DNA from: Chara braunii
Taxonomy: Eukaryota > Streptophyta > Charophyceae > Charales > Characeae
Assembly: GCA_003427395.1 (NCBI GenBank)
Contig: BFEA01000108.1
Coordinates: 2,652,648-2,712,852, forward strand
Length of the DNA stretch: 60,205 nucleotides
Direction: 5' to 3'
The notes under the pieces are model-generated. The model was not told the DNA's origin, did no database searches, and saw only the letters and a program-made list of their open reading frames with translations. Of the stretch, positions 42,150 to 54,960 are shown piece after piece; the first letter of the stretch is position 1; each line of letters begins with the position of its first letter. A program made the translations under genes and the position numbers.

Positions 42150-44066
42150 GGGCTTCCTCTAACAACCTCGGCTGGCCAAAAGGACAAAACGGGAAGAGGA
42201 ATGTGACAGGTAGCGGCAAGTACGGCGAGCAACGAGGAGTGTGACAAGCAGCGGCAAGTACGACGACCAGCGATGGATGTGACAAGCACCGGAAAGTGTG
42301 ACTGGCTCGACGGGAGTGATAGGTGGCCACGAGGGTGATAGGTGGTGGCGAGGGTGACAAGTGTGGCAGACGACAACAAGCGGTGTCCTCAAACTTCTGC
42401 AACATTTTGGCAATCGGGGTTCGGCCTTGAATGCGAACGACACCTCCTTTGCTTGGGTGATCTTGGGGGAGGGTGAAAGGGACTTGTTGTTTCGCAGGTC
42501 CGCGCCGGCCTTGCTTGCGGCTGCAAGAATCCAGGTCAAATCCAGGTCAGATCTCCTTGGGGTTTTATTTTTTGGTGTCTTTTGTTTTTGAAAGAAGTGG
42601 AAATACGAGGGAAGAAAGTTTTTTGCTTGCTGATTGAGTGGATCGAACGAGGGTAAAAATTAATAAAAGAAGGGTGGTTTCGTAGGGAAATAATGTCAAT
42701 GGGTCAGCACGTGGGGAAGGAACAAGCAACCTTGAGGGAAGGGTTTTTCAGAGGGAACCTGGTATACCTTCCGTGTGGGATCCAAGGGGTTTAATTCCAA
42801 GGGAGACGGCCTTACCTATCGTCCTTGACCCTTAACGACTGGCAGGAAGACCTATGGTAACAAAGAGAGAAGGAAGGGGTTCGGTAGGAAGGGTCGTCTC
42901 TCGTTGGGAAGAGAGACTTGTCGCCCAAAGGGTCGTGGGTCTAGAGTGGAAGTCCCCCCATCTCAAGTCGAGAGAAGGGAGGGAAGGAGACTTTTGGGAA
43001 GTTGAGAGTGTGACAGGCGAGGGTTTGGAGGCCGGGTCCTGGGTGGACCGGTGCCTTGTCAAGTTCTCGGATTTGGCTCTGGGGGATTATTGGGACTTCG
43101 ATAACGAATATTAATTATAGGGTTACTGGGGAACATAGGGCACGAGTGTGTGACTACAGTCCGACTCCGGGGTGAGGGTTGCCACCTCTCCTCGGGGATA
43201 ACTTGTACTCGCGCCTAGCCGCTATACTTGAAAGCAGGAGGACCTCTCGACGGAGGAGAACATGGGGGTAGCCTGGTGAGACGACGTTCCTCCACTGATC
43301 CATTTGATCCCGTCGGGCTCGTAGGCCCCTTCTTTCAGGATAGGGGCAGTTCCTCGCAAATCCCGAGCTATAAAGAGGGATTAGATCTCTGAGTTTGAAG
43401 GTTCTAGAGGTTGAGCCAACTGGGGTCAATGTGGGGAGTCACAGAGGGGTAGACGTGGTGCTACACCTTTTTCTATGGACGGGGGACTTTAACATAACAC
43501 TTTATGTAGAGGAAATATCACATCAAGGAGACATTTCCTACGTAGCTGGGAAGAGGCTGTCGGTCATTCACAATTGGAAAAGGAACCGTTGGGGAGTTAC
43601 GGGGTATTTCTACTCGATAGGCTACCGAACTTATGCTCATGGCGAGCGACCGGCCCCAATAATACCTGACGCCTACCTTGACGGGACGGATGATTGGAAG
43701 ATATTAGTGTCAATTATCGTCGTAGTAGTACAAAGGCAAAAAGGCGGAGGAAAAAGGTAGGGCATGGTTAAAATTGTAGAGGAAAGAGAAAACGGTCGGG
43801 TTAAAATCGAAAGGGCCGACCTCCAAAAGGAGTGGGAGGGTTTCAGCGTCCCCTTGGACAATCGCACCGAGAGATACTTGGCCGGATACGAGAGGGGTAT
43901 TGAGCTTGAAAAGGGGGTTTTCTTTGGGCTCGGTTCGCTGTAGGAATTTGGGAAGGGGATAAGTGGACCAGAACTAGGCCTGGAAACGGGAGGAGAGCTC
44001 AGTGAGCTGAAGTTCGCGCCGAAGGAACGATTCATTTGAGTCGGGAGGCTTGGGTAGGCTACGTCG

Positions 44067-44150
44067 TCCATTTGGTTCTAGGGTGGCTTCGAACGAATCA
44101 TTGAGAGATCCATTTGGTTCTAGGGTGGCTTCGAACGAATCATTGAGAGA
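44067..44150. repeat. Exact 42-bp tandem duplication
   Basis: 44067-44108 and 44109-44150 both read TCCATTTGGTTCTAGGGTGG onward. The length is a multiple of three, so it would keep a frame. Confidence 0.95.
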
Positions 44151-47100
44151 TCCGTGCTAAACCTATCTTGAGACAAATTTTTAAGCAAGCGCCTCTTCAG
44201 CACCAACTCCCGATCCGTTTTCAAACGACTTGTGCTCAAGACGGGGAACACCCCCGAGCTACAGGTTGTGTCCAAGCCACCTTTCCATCGTACGTCTTCA
44301 GGAGAGTGTGTGGGGAAGGGGCCGCCTATGAGAAGGTTGCGAGGAACGGGAGGTAGGAAGGGGGTTGTCCTTTAGATCCCTCCATTGGTACTTCACATAT
44401 TGTGTGGATAATCGAGTACCATACGGGGCTAGGGCCGATCGGATACAGGAAAGGGTCTCCTTGGACTCTAAAAGAGATCGTGAAGGAGGGAGGGATTACC
44501 GCTATCGGAGAGTTTTTGGGGTGCGGCAAAACGTGTTCTAGGATGAATGGTTTATTTTGACAGGGACCTCGGAAGCTTCGTTAAATCAAGCTTAGCAGGA
44601 CAAAGGACTTGTGTCTTGGTCTCGGGGAACGGAGTTCCTGAATGGAGGAGATTAGAAGTTGGAAAGGTCACCGCTGGGGGTGATTTTGTGTGAATAAAGT
44701 TGACGAAGGCACGAAGGAGAGAAGCAGCTCTGAAGGAGGCAAAATTGTATATTAGGGTTACTTCGGTAATTTTCGTCAAGCCAGCCTCGTGGACTACGAT
44801 TGTGGTATCCCTGGTCTTAGGTCAAGAGGATGGGCTGGACTCGTTGCTCGAAGAAGCCAAGGGAGTAAGGAGGAGGTGGATAGATAGGGCCTTACGAGGG
44901 GTTGGGTTTGTGGCCGAGGAGAGGGAGAGGTTCACCCGCAAAGGGGAATTTCCGCAAGCCGCTCATCCAATAACCATACGGGCGCTGTGTTTTGTGCTCT
45001 TTGTAGGAAATGAAGAAGGGATATTGAGGCTCTTAGAAAGCGGAAGGAGGTTAGGTTTTTCCTTCCGAGCTCTGTGGTTACTCTACACCCATTGTGTTAA
45101 CCACGAAATCCCTTCTCGGCACAAGCTTTGGGGGATCGAAAAGGCCTTTTCACTCACTCATAAGGGGTACCACGAGTGGGTATTCAAGCTAGCGTGGTAA
45201 ATGGTGAAGTTCATCCTTAGTAATGGAGGGACTCTGGAGTCGGTAGAGGCCAACAGAAAAGGAAAGATCTTGATTCCAAGGGCCCCACACATGACCCCGT
45301 ATTGGACGAGTGTTGAGAAGGGAGGGGTGCTCAAAGAGCGCGCTTACATGTGGGTTAGGGCATGACGATTGACGTAGAAGGAAGAAGTGCAAAGAGGTGG
45401 TCCGCCACATATCGGCAGGTTCCTCGAGATACATGCAACACTCTTTTTGAACAACGATCCTTTGACCGAGGTTTGGAGAGGCTTGGTGACCGGCCGAGAA
45501 GTGCATACCAACTACCGAGAGTCTGCAATGAAGGTGCCAAACAACTTGGTCTTAGGGGATTACGAGGAAGGGACTTTCGAGTCATGGACGTTGGTATCGT
45601 TCGCTGAGCCGGGCGAGGTCCCCCCCGCCTCGAAGCTCCTTCACGCAATCTTGTCCGACTTTTTGGTGTGAACGCTCTTGTGGGAAGCGAAGCTTACACT
45701 TGTTCAATAGTTCGTCGTGGCTTTCTTCCCTGTATCTTTCCGCTCGAATTCAGAGAGTTGCCAGCTCTCTTTTAAAGATGCAGGAGTCTACTGAGCATCG
45801 CAGCATAGGCAGGCCTTGCATCCGGTTTNAATTGTTGTCCATTTCGTGGGCAANGACCATTTCACGTCCTACGGCGTTTATAGGTCAACGGGTCACACTA
45901 AGGTTGCGTTATCCACTGAGAAGCCTCCCCATAACCAAGTTACTATGGTGTCTCCTACAACAGGTATTGCACTAGCTAAACTTGTAATTACAGTAGCTCC
46001 CCAAAAACTTCGGAGGAAAGGATCATAGAGGTACTTCGGTCCGTCCGTCAATCGAGAATCCGAACGCTAGGGTTATTCTGGCTCTACACCCGGTGTATCG
46101 ACGCTGGGGTGCCTGCAAAAAGAGAATTAGTTGGGATTTTGGAGCGGCTGAGGGAATTCGAAGAAGTGAGGGGGGCGCATGTCGTCGACGTCCCCTACGC
46201 TCGCATATTCGAAGAAGAGCAAGTGGCGAACTGGAGGGGGTACGAGCCCTCGTAGGGGATTATGATAAAAAGGGTTTCGGGGTTGCACTGTGCCTCTATA
46301 CACCCCGTAGAGGAAGGGGAAATTTGTCGGGTCACCCTCTCAAAATCAGGCTTAGCTGTTATCCCTCAAACTCGGTGGGTTCAAAGGGAGGAAGCGGCGA
46401 CCTTCCGTGGCAAGGCATTCGTCCGTCTGACCGTAAGCATTGAAGGTGAATTGCTGGTCGGCAAGCTAAGATCTTCCTTTCAAAAGGAGGGCTCGTAGAA
46501 GCAGTTTGAGTTTGAACTTTGAAGCTGGGGGAAGATCCTCTTTGGCAAGAGCAGCCCGTTAGGACCAGGCTGGTGGAGTTGGTTAACGAGGTAAAATTGC
46601 CAAGGGAATGTCGAATAACATACCAGATGACTTACACTGGGTTTGAGGAGGTGCCATATTTTTCTACTAGCTGCCCAGTGCAGGTACCCATATTCATCTT
46701 CGAAAGGATCTATCCCTCTGAGACGGTTAAAGAAGCACTGGAGAGGAGGGTCACGGTCCTAAATCAATTTCGCTTTACAGAATCAGACTTGCGTGCCCTC
46801 TTAACGTGGTGTCTTCAGAACCCGAATCATAACAACTGGTCGTGGCTAAATAACCTCGGATACACATTGGAAGGTTGGGGCCAACACATGAGGGACTCGA
46901 CGGTCTCGTGGAGATACCTTGGTGAGATTTGTAAGACTGGGCTAGAAGGCCTAGACCCTTCGGAGCCGATTCGCATTGCAATTGCATGCAAGCGAAGGAA
47001 ACTTTGGCATGAGTGAGACTGGCGATCAGAAACTGGCGTGGCTAGACAGGGTAAGGACAAAACTTTATAGGATCCTGACCCTTTGCTGGAAAGAGCAGAA

Positions 47101-47804
47101 ACGGGCTAGGTCTGGCTCCTTGACCAGGATAAAGGCGCTTGAGAGGGCAACTGTCCGGGTTTTCGACAAGCAAAAGGAGCTGCTGCTCTCGGGAGAGAGG
47201 CATGAGAACTACCTTTACCTCGATTTCAGTAAATTGCGAACTAGAAACCCGAGATGACAGCCCCGAGTTAGAATTAGAAGGGGTGGCGAAATTAGCCGTT
47301 GGACTTCCGAGAAGGCCAAGCGTCTAGAGCAGAGAAGTTTTTTGTGGAGATCCGAAGGCTCGCTTTGTGGAAGAGAAGGTCATTGACTACGCTAGCCAAA
47401 TTTTCGATTGCCCCGAGGGACCCGCATTTCAAGAGAGTGGAGAGAGTCGCGGCTAGAAGTTGAACGGAGGTTTGAGGAAGACGCTAGGAGCTTCGGGGTA
47501 CCACTTGAAGCAAGATTACACTTGGTAGAAACTCGTTTCGGGGATAGGACGGGAGAATACAAACGGGTCTTGCGACAAGTGCTAAACGAGGGGTGACGAC
47601 GCTCGACAAAAGTGCGAAGATTCCTTGGCCACGACGACTGAGAGGTTAGCCAGGGTGAGATAAATCACCAATGATTAGGTATGATCGAGGAAACCCTGTC
47701 GGGATCCTGGAACGAGTTTGGAAATCGGGAGGGAGGTACAAAGTAACTCTCCCTAAGATTAGAACTGGAGGTACGACGGTCGTAAAGTTCTTTGAAATAT
47801 ACGA

Positions 47805-48905
47805 TCAAGAAACAGTTGTTCGCTTTTCGATGGTCTCAGAAGGCAACCTCAAAACAAGAAAAGCCGAAATTTTCATGTCCAACAACAATAGGTAGCTCTT
47901 CACGACCGAGCTAGTGAAAGGAAACTTCTCGATTACCCGTCCCCGATTCAAGATCTTTCTAACCGCCGAGTCGTCAGGGTAGAGTAGGTGATACGCCCAT
48001 GTGGGAATCTCCCAGGTTCGGCCGTATGCCGCCCGAAGAATCTCTTGTCACCCCCTATATTCGGCCCGGTCTAGCACGCGCCCTTCCAAGGAAGTTCCTC
48101 CCAACCTTTTAAGTCCACCTAAGACTTTCTTTGCAAGCCCCAAGGGGTCCTTCCCTTCCGCTAGCTCGGTCGTGACGAGCTACCTACTGTTGTCGGACAG
48201 GAAAATTTCGGCTTTTCGCATTTTGTGGTTGCCTTTCAAAATCTTTCTAATCGCCGAGTCGTAGGGTAGAGTAGGTGATATGCCCAGGCGGGAATCTCCC
48301 AGATTCAACCGTATGGCGCCCGAGGAATCTCATGTTGCCCCCTACATTCGACCCGGTCTAGCATACGCCCTTCCGCGGAAGTTCCTCCCGACCTTTTAAG
48401 TCGGCCTAAGGCTTTCTTTGCAAGGCCTAAGGGGTTCTTCCCTTTTGCTAGCTCGGTCGTGAAGAGCTACCTGTCGTTGTCGGACAGAAAAATTTTGGCT
48501 TTTCGCGTTCTGAGGTTGCCTTCGGAGACCACCAAATATACGATCAAGAAACAATTATTCGCTTTTCGATGGTCTTCGAAGGCAACCTCAGAACGCGAAA
48601 AGCCAAAATTTTCCTGTCTAACAACGATAGGTAGCTCTTCACGACCGAGCTAGCCGAAGGGAAGCACCCCTTAGGCCTTGCAAAGAAAGCCTTAGGCCGA
48701 CTTAAAAGGGAGGAACTTCCTCCGAAGGGCGCGTGCTAGACCGGGCCAAATATAAGGGGCGACAAAAGATTCCTCGGGCGGCATACAGCCGAACCTGGGA
48801 GATTCCCGCCTGGGCGTATCACCTACTCTACCCTGACCACTCGGCGGTTAGAAAGATCTTGAATCGGGGACGAGTAGTCGAGAAGTTCCCTTTAGGAGAG
48901 ACGGG
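47805..48905. repeat. Inverted multiplication inside the extra coding region
   Basis: A forward segment (F1, about 47805-47910) is followed by two reversed copies of a neighbouring segment (about 47918-48237 and 48238-48525), then a forward copy (about 48530-48905). For example GATCTTGAATCGGGGACGAG (forward, near 48856) appears reversed near 47940-47960, and GCTAGCTCGGTCGTG occurs in both reversed copies. The middle forms a hairpin centred near 48530. Confidence 0.85.
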
Positions 48906-49385
48906 AGGGGATGAGTTGTTCACCCAGTGTTGGAAATCTCTGAGTGATACGAACTTCGAGTAGTGGATGCAAGTATGATAATTTATTAAGCCCCTATTTT
49001 AAGAACAGGCGGGCGAGGTAGATAGGGACTTGATCAGGCGCTCTTCCCAGGAGGGGATTGGGAATGTCTTCGATCTCAAAATCGCTCGTTTAGCACTAGC
49101 AGCCTACGACGAAAAGCTGGTGCGAGACTCGTGGTGGATTGTGGCGAACGAAGAATCAGCAGGAAGTGACCAGGAAGAAACGTCCAGTGAGGAAGGAAGA
49201 AAGCTCAGAAGAAAGTGACAGTCGAAAGGAGGGTACAAACACTAGCGAGGAAAGCGAGTCGAAGGGAACGATTAGGCACATGGAAAGTGAGGTTGAACCT
49301 AAGCACGCACAATCACCTAGGTTGACGGACGTTGTGAGGGTAAAAGAGGGTCAAGCTAGGAATAAAGTTAAAGGAAACTGGAGGG

Positions 49386-51229
49386 ATGGCAAAGTCGGTG
49401 GGCGTGAGAGATAAGGACGAGCGAAGTGCGGATCGGCCTCCTGCAGAAATAGACGTCCCTGCCAAGCAAAAGGTAGGTACCGAAATGCATTTGCATAGGA
49501 CCTTGGAATCCCGGGTGCCAACAAAAGGAAGAGTAGCGAAGGCCACGAGAGGCATTCCCGTAGAAACTCGATGGGCCCAATCAGGCGGATGCGAAAGAAG
49601 GGGTAGAGGAGGCCCAGTGATGGCACGCGATAGAACAAGTGGTTGGACCTCGAAGAAATGAGGAAGGAGCCCCTAGAGGGAGAGAGTTGCTCGAGGAACG
49701 GATTACGGAACCGACCGAACGTGCGCACCGATGGGCCGGTCAGGAAGCCGACTTTGCCTAAGCCTCTGACGAGATGACGAGTAGAAACATTGACCGGGCA
49801 GGCGGAGCATGGCGAGGTGCTGGCCCCGCGAGATGGGAACGGGAAAAAGATGAGGAGAGAGGTCCTCGGGACGAGGGTCCTTGGGGGCGACTCCAAAGTC
49901 GGCCACGCATGGAAGAGCTGGATCCAACTTGGTATAAGCCCTATGACCCTGTTATAAACGGGCTAGCTGAAGGTCCGTATTTCCACCGCTACGGTGACAG
50001 GCGTGTTCCCTAATACAACGTCAATTTGGGGGTGGAAACCCTTTATTTCACTGGGAGAGATGTGACTGGGTTCGCAGAAAAGTGAGAAAGTTACGCCTTC
50101 CGAAAGAAGTTTTATGAAAAGAAATGGATAAACTACTTTATCCAACACTCGGACCCGAAACTGGACCAAGCCATTAGGGCAATTTTACCCTCTCGATGGA
50201 AGGTAGAAAACCTTCAAAGCAAGCTTGCTGAGGACCTTTGTGTGTGATGACCTAATCCCGACGATTGAGGGTCTACAACATGTGACGAGGGGGGGACAAG
50301 AGAGCTTGGTGGCTTTTACCAAAAGGTTTGAAAAAGTAGCCGAAGTAATCTTCACGGGAGGGGGGATGGACGTAAGAGAATATATGAAGGAAAGCCTGGA
50401 CTTAGCCTTGAGACAAAAACGAGGCCAGAAGAACGACATCTCGCGAGGGACTGATAAACCCTTCTAGGGATTCCCCGATCAGCGTTCGGGCGAAGGCCAA
50501 GGAAGTTGGAGAAATGAGCCCGGAGGGGGGAACCAAGGGGCTTGGAGAAATGATCGAGAATCAAATTGGGGGAGTTCCCACTGGAAGAATGCAAGGGATG
50601 GTTGATGGGAAGACCCTCCTCAAAATAAACCCTTGGGTCCAAGGCCGAATGAACACCCAACAAGGGTTCCTCCATTGGGGGTCGTGAAGTTAAATGATAA
50701 GCGGGTGGTGTGGGCTGATTGCGGAGTGCCGGTCGCTCTCTACCCTTCCACGAGGGTGAATGTGGACAAAAGGATCGCCTTACAAGAAGAAAAGCTGAAG
50801 AAGAGACCTGGTATTAGTAGGATAGCAGGGACATGCAAAGTTCAGATGTCGGAACCCGATCTGACCAAGGGAATCTCCGTACGAGAGCCCCAAGTTTCCA
50901 GCATTAAGTTCATTGAAACCTCCCTCGAGAAAGTGGAAGCGGATCAACGCTTAAGAGTGAAAACTCAAGCCAGGGTCAGCTCTTCTGGAGAAAAAAAAGC
51001 CGCATCTGAGAAGAGCAGCACGGATGGAGATCAACCGATGACGGACACTAAAGTCGAGGAGAAAAAAAAGGCGGAAGGAAAGGGCGGAGGAAAGTCCACC
51101 TCGCCACGGAAGAGGGGGCCGAAGAAATTCGAAATGAAGTACCCTGGACGAAATAAATATTGTGGCCCCTCTCAGGTGGAATCTGATGCAACCAATGCAA
51201 GGTACACTGCTGGAGTACTTAGCGGCTAG
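49386..51229 (+). pseudogene. gag-like region of the gypsy element
   Basis: It sits directly before the protease, where gag belongs. Frames: 49386-49661 (Arg/Lys/Gly-rich), 49774-50013 (ending ...PTWYKPYDPVINGLAEGPYF), 50225-50467 (contains VAFTKRFEKVAEVIFTGGG and MDVREYMKESLDLALRQK, capsid-like helices) and 50633-51229 (Lys/Glu-rich, basic end). Stops and shifts separate them. I see no CCHC zinc knuckle, so either it is lost or this lineage lacks it. Assignment rests mainly on position. Confidence 0.5.
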
Positions 51230-51376
51230 TAAGAACACAAGGGAAAGTATCACCAAGAAGGTTAGAGTCCCGATGACCCAAGGACCAACCGTCTCGGGTG
51301 GTATGGTATCAAAAGAAGGCATCCAATCAAGGACGACACTGTCCTCCAGAATCACCATGGAGAGTCTGCCGGCGAG

Positions 51377-51837
51377 TTGCTTCTCCGAAGAGGAAGTAGG
51401 TTCTATATGCTAGGCAGCGGCCAGCTCCAGGCTGCAGTTAATGGGAGAGACGTGAGGGCCTTAGTAGATAACGAATCTGAATCGACCGTTTGTCGGAACT
51501 CAATCGCCAAAGAGTTCAGCCTAGAGATAGATAGGGAAATCGCTATGTCCATGTTGGTAGCGAGTTACAACCGGCAGAAGGGGTCTGTCATAAGCTGATA
51601 ATCAAAGTTGCGAAGGTAGAGAATAGCGTGCCGATCTTTTCAGTAAGGGAATGCTCATCCGAGTTGATGCTTGGGCGCGCCTGGCTAAGTGCGATGCACG
51701 CTACTACGGTCGATCTTCCCAACGGAAGTCGGACGCTCTCGATCCAATCCCCAAATGAAATGCAAGTGGTCCTCATGGTTGTGGACGCTCAAGATGAGCG
51801 TAATCGCACTAACATCCCAAAGAAAGAAGGTGGTTAG
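51377..51837 (+). pseudogene. Aspartic protease (retropepsin), active site altered
   Basis: Would cleave the polyprotein. 51377-51598 contains AAVNGRDVRALVDNESESTV. The expected catalytic triplet Asp-Thr-Gly is Asp-Asn-Glu here (GAT AAC GAA, 51467-51475). In another frame, 51628-51837 carries the usual later motif LGRAWL (LLGRPWL in relatives) near 51670. A stop after ...KGSVIS and a frame change separate the two halves. As written the enzyme would be dead. Confidence 0.75.
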
Positions 51838-52391
51838 TCTAGGATGTGCCAAGCCCGCCTAGATCAAACCCCTTTTTTCCAAAAACTATCTCCTGAGAAC
51901 AAAGTGGAAGTCGAAGAAATCAGGGATCGGATTGTGATCAATGGGGTAGGGTACGAAAAGGAGTGCAAGGATGAGGAGTCCAAGGGATGTGTTAAGCTGT
52001 CTTTTTTGGAGGAATCTCTCTAGCTAACGGAGGTAGAAAACATAAAACCATAGCGGAGAAAGTGAAACTCGCCACAGTCAGCCGGGACAGGACAGGGGAA
52101 TCATCGATTTCCGAAGAAGAGATAGCTGAGATCATCAGGAGGCAAAAAAAAAAAGAGGGCCAAAAAATCACTGCCCAACGGGTGGAGAAGATGAATGTAA
52201 GGGATGGTAACCTCACAAAGAGGGAAAAAAAACATGTAATAACGGTCCTGAGGGGGTGCGATAAGGCCATAGCCTTTGACAACTCCGAGCGAGGTATGAT
52301 AGACCCAAGATATGCTAAGCCTGCAAGGATCCATACCATCCCTCATGTACCATGGAAGGATAGACCCCCGTGGAAGTTGTGCAGAAGTAAG

Positions 52392-53201
52392 AGGAGGAAA
52401 TAGTCGCTTTCATAAAGGAAAAAATCAGGATGTTCGTAGCCGAACCGTGCAAAAGTGCCTACGCGAACAAATTATTTTTTTTAATCAGGAAGGGAGGTAG
52501 CAATAAGCTTAGGTGGATCCAGGATCTTCAAAGGACAAATGTCGTCACCATCCGAGACATCGGGTCTATACCGGAAGCGGATCTCTTGTCGAAAGGGCGG
52601 TGGGGCAATCAATCTTTCCATCTGTGACCTTTTCTGAGGATATGATGAGATCCCCTTGGATTATTGTGATCGACACATGACAATCATGCGTACTCCATTA
52701 GGGTTAGTGCAAATGATGGTTGTACCTATGGGATGGACCAATGGAGTGGATATTTTTCAAACAACGATGATTGCGGTCCTCATGGAGTTCATTCCGAAGA
52801 AAGTGGAAGTTTCCCTGGATGACTTCCCTATCAAAGGGTCGGTGGGGAAGGACGAAACGAAGGTCTTTCCGGGGGCTAGAAAATTCGTAGTGGATCATAT
52901 GGCGGATGTGGAGGCGGTCCTCAAAAAGTTACACGACGTGAACCTTACCGTCAGTGGGACTAAGAGCCGGTGGACGGTCTCTTCTATCAAAATATTAGGG
53001 TTCATTTGCAACAAGGACGGAAGAAAAACGGATCCCGCCAAGCTAGAGAAGTTTATCCTATGGCCGTCTCCCCTTAAATCGACCACAGAGGTGCGACAAT
53101 TTCTAGGGGTTGTGGGCTATTGGCGCATCTTTATAAAGGCCTACAGTGACAAGGCGGAGCCCCTCCGCAAATTGCTCCGTAAAACTGAGAAATGGGACTG
53201 A
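52392..53201 (+). pseudogene. Reverse transcriptase of the gypsy element
   Basis: The N-terminal fingers YANKLFFLIRKGG and LRWIQDLQRTN (52430-52627) are followed by a frame break near 52605-52650. Then come HMTIMRTPLGLVQMMVVPMG, WTNGVDIFQ and the catalytic box VSLDDF (52808-52825). The two catalytic Asp are kept, but the usual Tyr of Y-x-D-D is Ser (TCC, 52811-52813). The thumb region FLGVVGYWRIFIKAYSDKAE (about 53098-53160) is typical of Ty3/gypsy. Order and motifs are clear; the copy is inactive because of the frameshift. Confidence 0.9.
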
Positions 53202-53614
53202 CAAGAAAAGGCAATGAAAACTTTCACGGAAGAGTTCCATGAGGGAGGCCAAGTGCTAGGAGTACCCTACTTTGATGATGAAGGGCATAAACGTAGTGTC
53301 GATCGATGTTGGGTCTTATTCGATAGGAGGGCTCCCAAAAAGATGGAGAACGCATGAAGCGGCCTTTAAGGTTCGAGAGTCGGACGCTCAATACTACAGA
53401 AAGAAACTACAGTCAATTCAAAAAGGAAGTCTTGGGGGTGTTGCACTATCTAAAGACCTCTAAGCATTACATTTACGGAAGACGATTCCTCCTTCAAGCG
53501 GACTCGACCGCGTTGGCAGCAACATTTCAAAAAAACTTTTCGCTGACAAACCCAACAATGGCCCGGTGGATGATCCACGTCAAGCTCTATGACTACAAGT
53601 TAAAAGGATCTTGA
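53202..53614 (+). pseudogene. RNase H domain of the gypsy element
   Basis: Removes template RNA after copying. Directly follows the RT. The start (GQVLGVPYFDDEG) is in one frame, while the continuation 53354-53614 (RPLRFESRTLNTTERNYSQF, then KKEVLGVLHYLKTSKHYIYG) is in another. The first catalytic Asp region (TDAS in relatives) falls in the damaged junction; the Glu of the KKEVLGVLH helix is present. Confidence 0.85.
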
Positions 53615-54960
53615 GAGCTAAGAACCAGGTAGCCGACGAGTTGTCCAAAATTCCAATATGGGAAGAAGACCGCCCGAGGCTGGAAGAAGCCCATTCGTTG
53701 GCTAAGGACAAAATCATAAGCGTCGCCGCAAATAGGGTCAAACCAGAATCTATTCCTGGAGAAGGCATGAGCAGGAACTCGGAGATGTTCTTAGCCAACC
53801 TCTACGACGAAAAGTATCGGGACAATCCTAGAGCTGAGGCCGTGAGGAAAGAAGCTCTTGGATACTGTTTGAAAGGTGGACGCCTTTTTAAAAGGTCCAC
53901 GAAGCTAGCGATGCCCATGCGGGTACTCTGTGATCCAAAGGAAAGGAGAGTTGTCATAGAGGAATTGCACGACGAGATCGTCGACGGTCACCGTGGGGTG
54001 AAGGGAACGTTCGACAAAGTTCGAAGACTTTATTCGTAGGACGAGCAATATGCGGAGATTGAATAATATTGCTCTACTTACGACGTTTGTCAAAAGAGAG
54101 CAATAGTCCATTACAAGGAACCTCTCTTTCCGTCGTTTTTCACCACGTTTGGAGAGAGAGTCTACTTGGACCTAATAACCATGCCAAAAGGGGAAGGGGA
54201 GTTACGATACATTATTAATGCCCTTGATGATCTTACCGGATTCGTAGAAGCTAAGACCATTAAAAATAAGACCGCGCAGGAGATTAGCAATTTTCTACTG
54301 GAATATATTGCTAGGTACAGATCCGTGGGAAAGGTCGTCATGGATAGGGGGCTGAATTCACAAATCAGAAAGTGAAAGGGATACTAGAAAAAACACGGAT
54401 CAAGGCGCCTTCTACAACCACTTATCACCCTCAAAGCAATGCACCAGTTGAGCGAGGGCATCAAACGTTGGTAGAAGCCTTGGCAAAATGGTGTAAAGGC
54501 TGGGAAAGCCAATGGCCACGTTTCCTGCGATGTCGTTTGGGCGGATAACGTGACGGTCAAATCAAGCACTGGGTACACCCCTTATACTCTGTGGTTCGGC
54601 CGACATTGCCCTTCGCTTATCGAATTCCATATGGGTACTTGGACAAGTGTCTCGTGGGGGGCTAATGTGACAGGGGCGAGCTGTTAGAAGTACAATTGCG
54701 GCAGACAGGCGAGGGCATAGACGTTGAGATGATGAAGGCAAACCAAAACATTGAAAAAGAGAGAACGAAGGGAAAAGAAATGTGGGATCGAAACTAGCGA
54801 CTTCGATATGAGCCGATAGGGATTGGGGACCTCATCCTAACGTACGACTCATCGCTAGAAAAAACCTGGCCTAAAAAGTTGGTCAATCATTGGATGGGAC
54901 CTTTCCGGGTGCTTAAGCGATTAGATGGGGGCTTGCTTGCTCGCTGAGTTAGACGGGGCC
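53615..54960 (+). pseudogene. Integrase of the gypsy element
   Basis: Would insert the element copy. The zinc-binding end is seen as LHDEIVDGHRGVKGT (53964-54008) with the Cys pair CSTYDVC (about 54070-54090) after two stops. Catalytic core: first Asp in YLDLITMP (about 54169), second in VVMDRGLNSQ (about 54340), and Glu in NAPVERGHQ (54450-54452, other frame). After the core, ADNVTVKSSTGYTPYTLWFG (54540-54600) and WMGPFRVLKRLDGG (about 54893-54935) are the usual C-terminal motifs. Stops and shifts occur throughout. Confidence 0.88.

Larger units (their letters stand above)
42150..49220 (+). pseudogene. Extra coding region upstream of gag (decayed)
   Basis: About 7 kb between the primer site and gag. 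Long, protein-like + strand frames appear in series, broken by stops and shifts: 43395-43760, 44700-45200, 45387-45671, 46519-47016, 46976-47257, 47408-47596, 47671-47895, 48733-48963, 49030-49218. They have normal amino-acid mix (for example aromatic-rich ...NNWSWLNNLGYTLEGWGQHM near 46830-46890) and show no enzyme motif. I do not recognise the protein. Position matches the extra ORF of Ogre/Tat elements, but no homology can be claimed. Ambiguous bases lie at 45829 and 45854. Confidence 0.6.
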
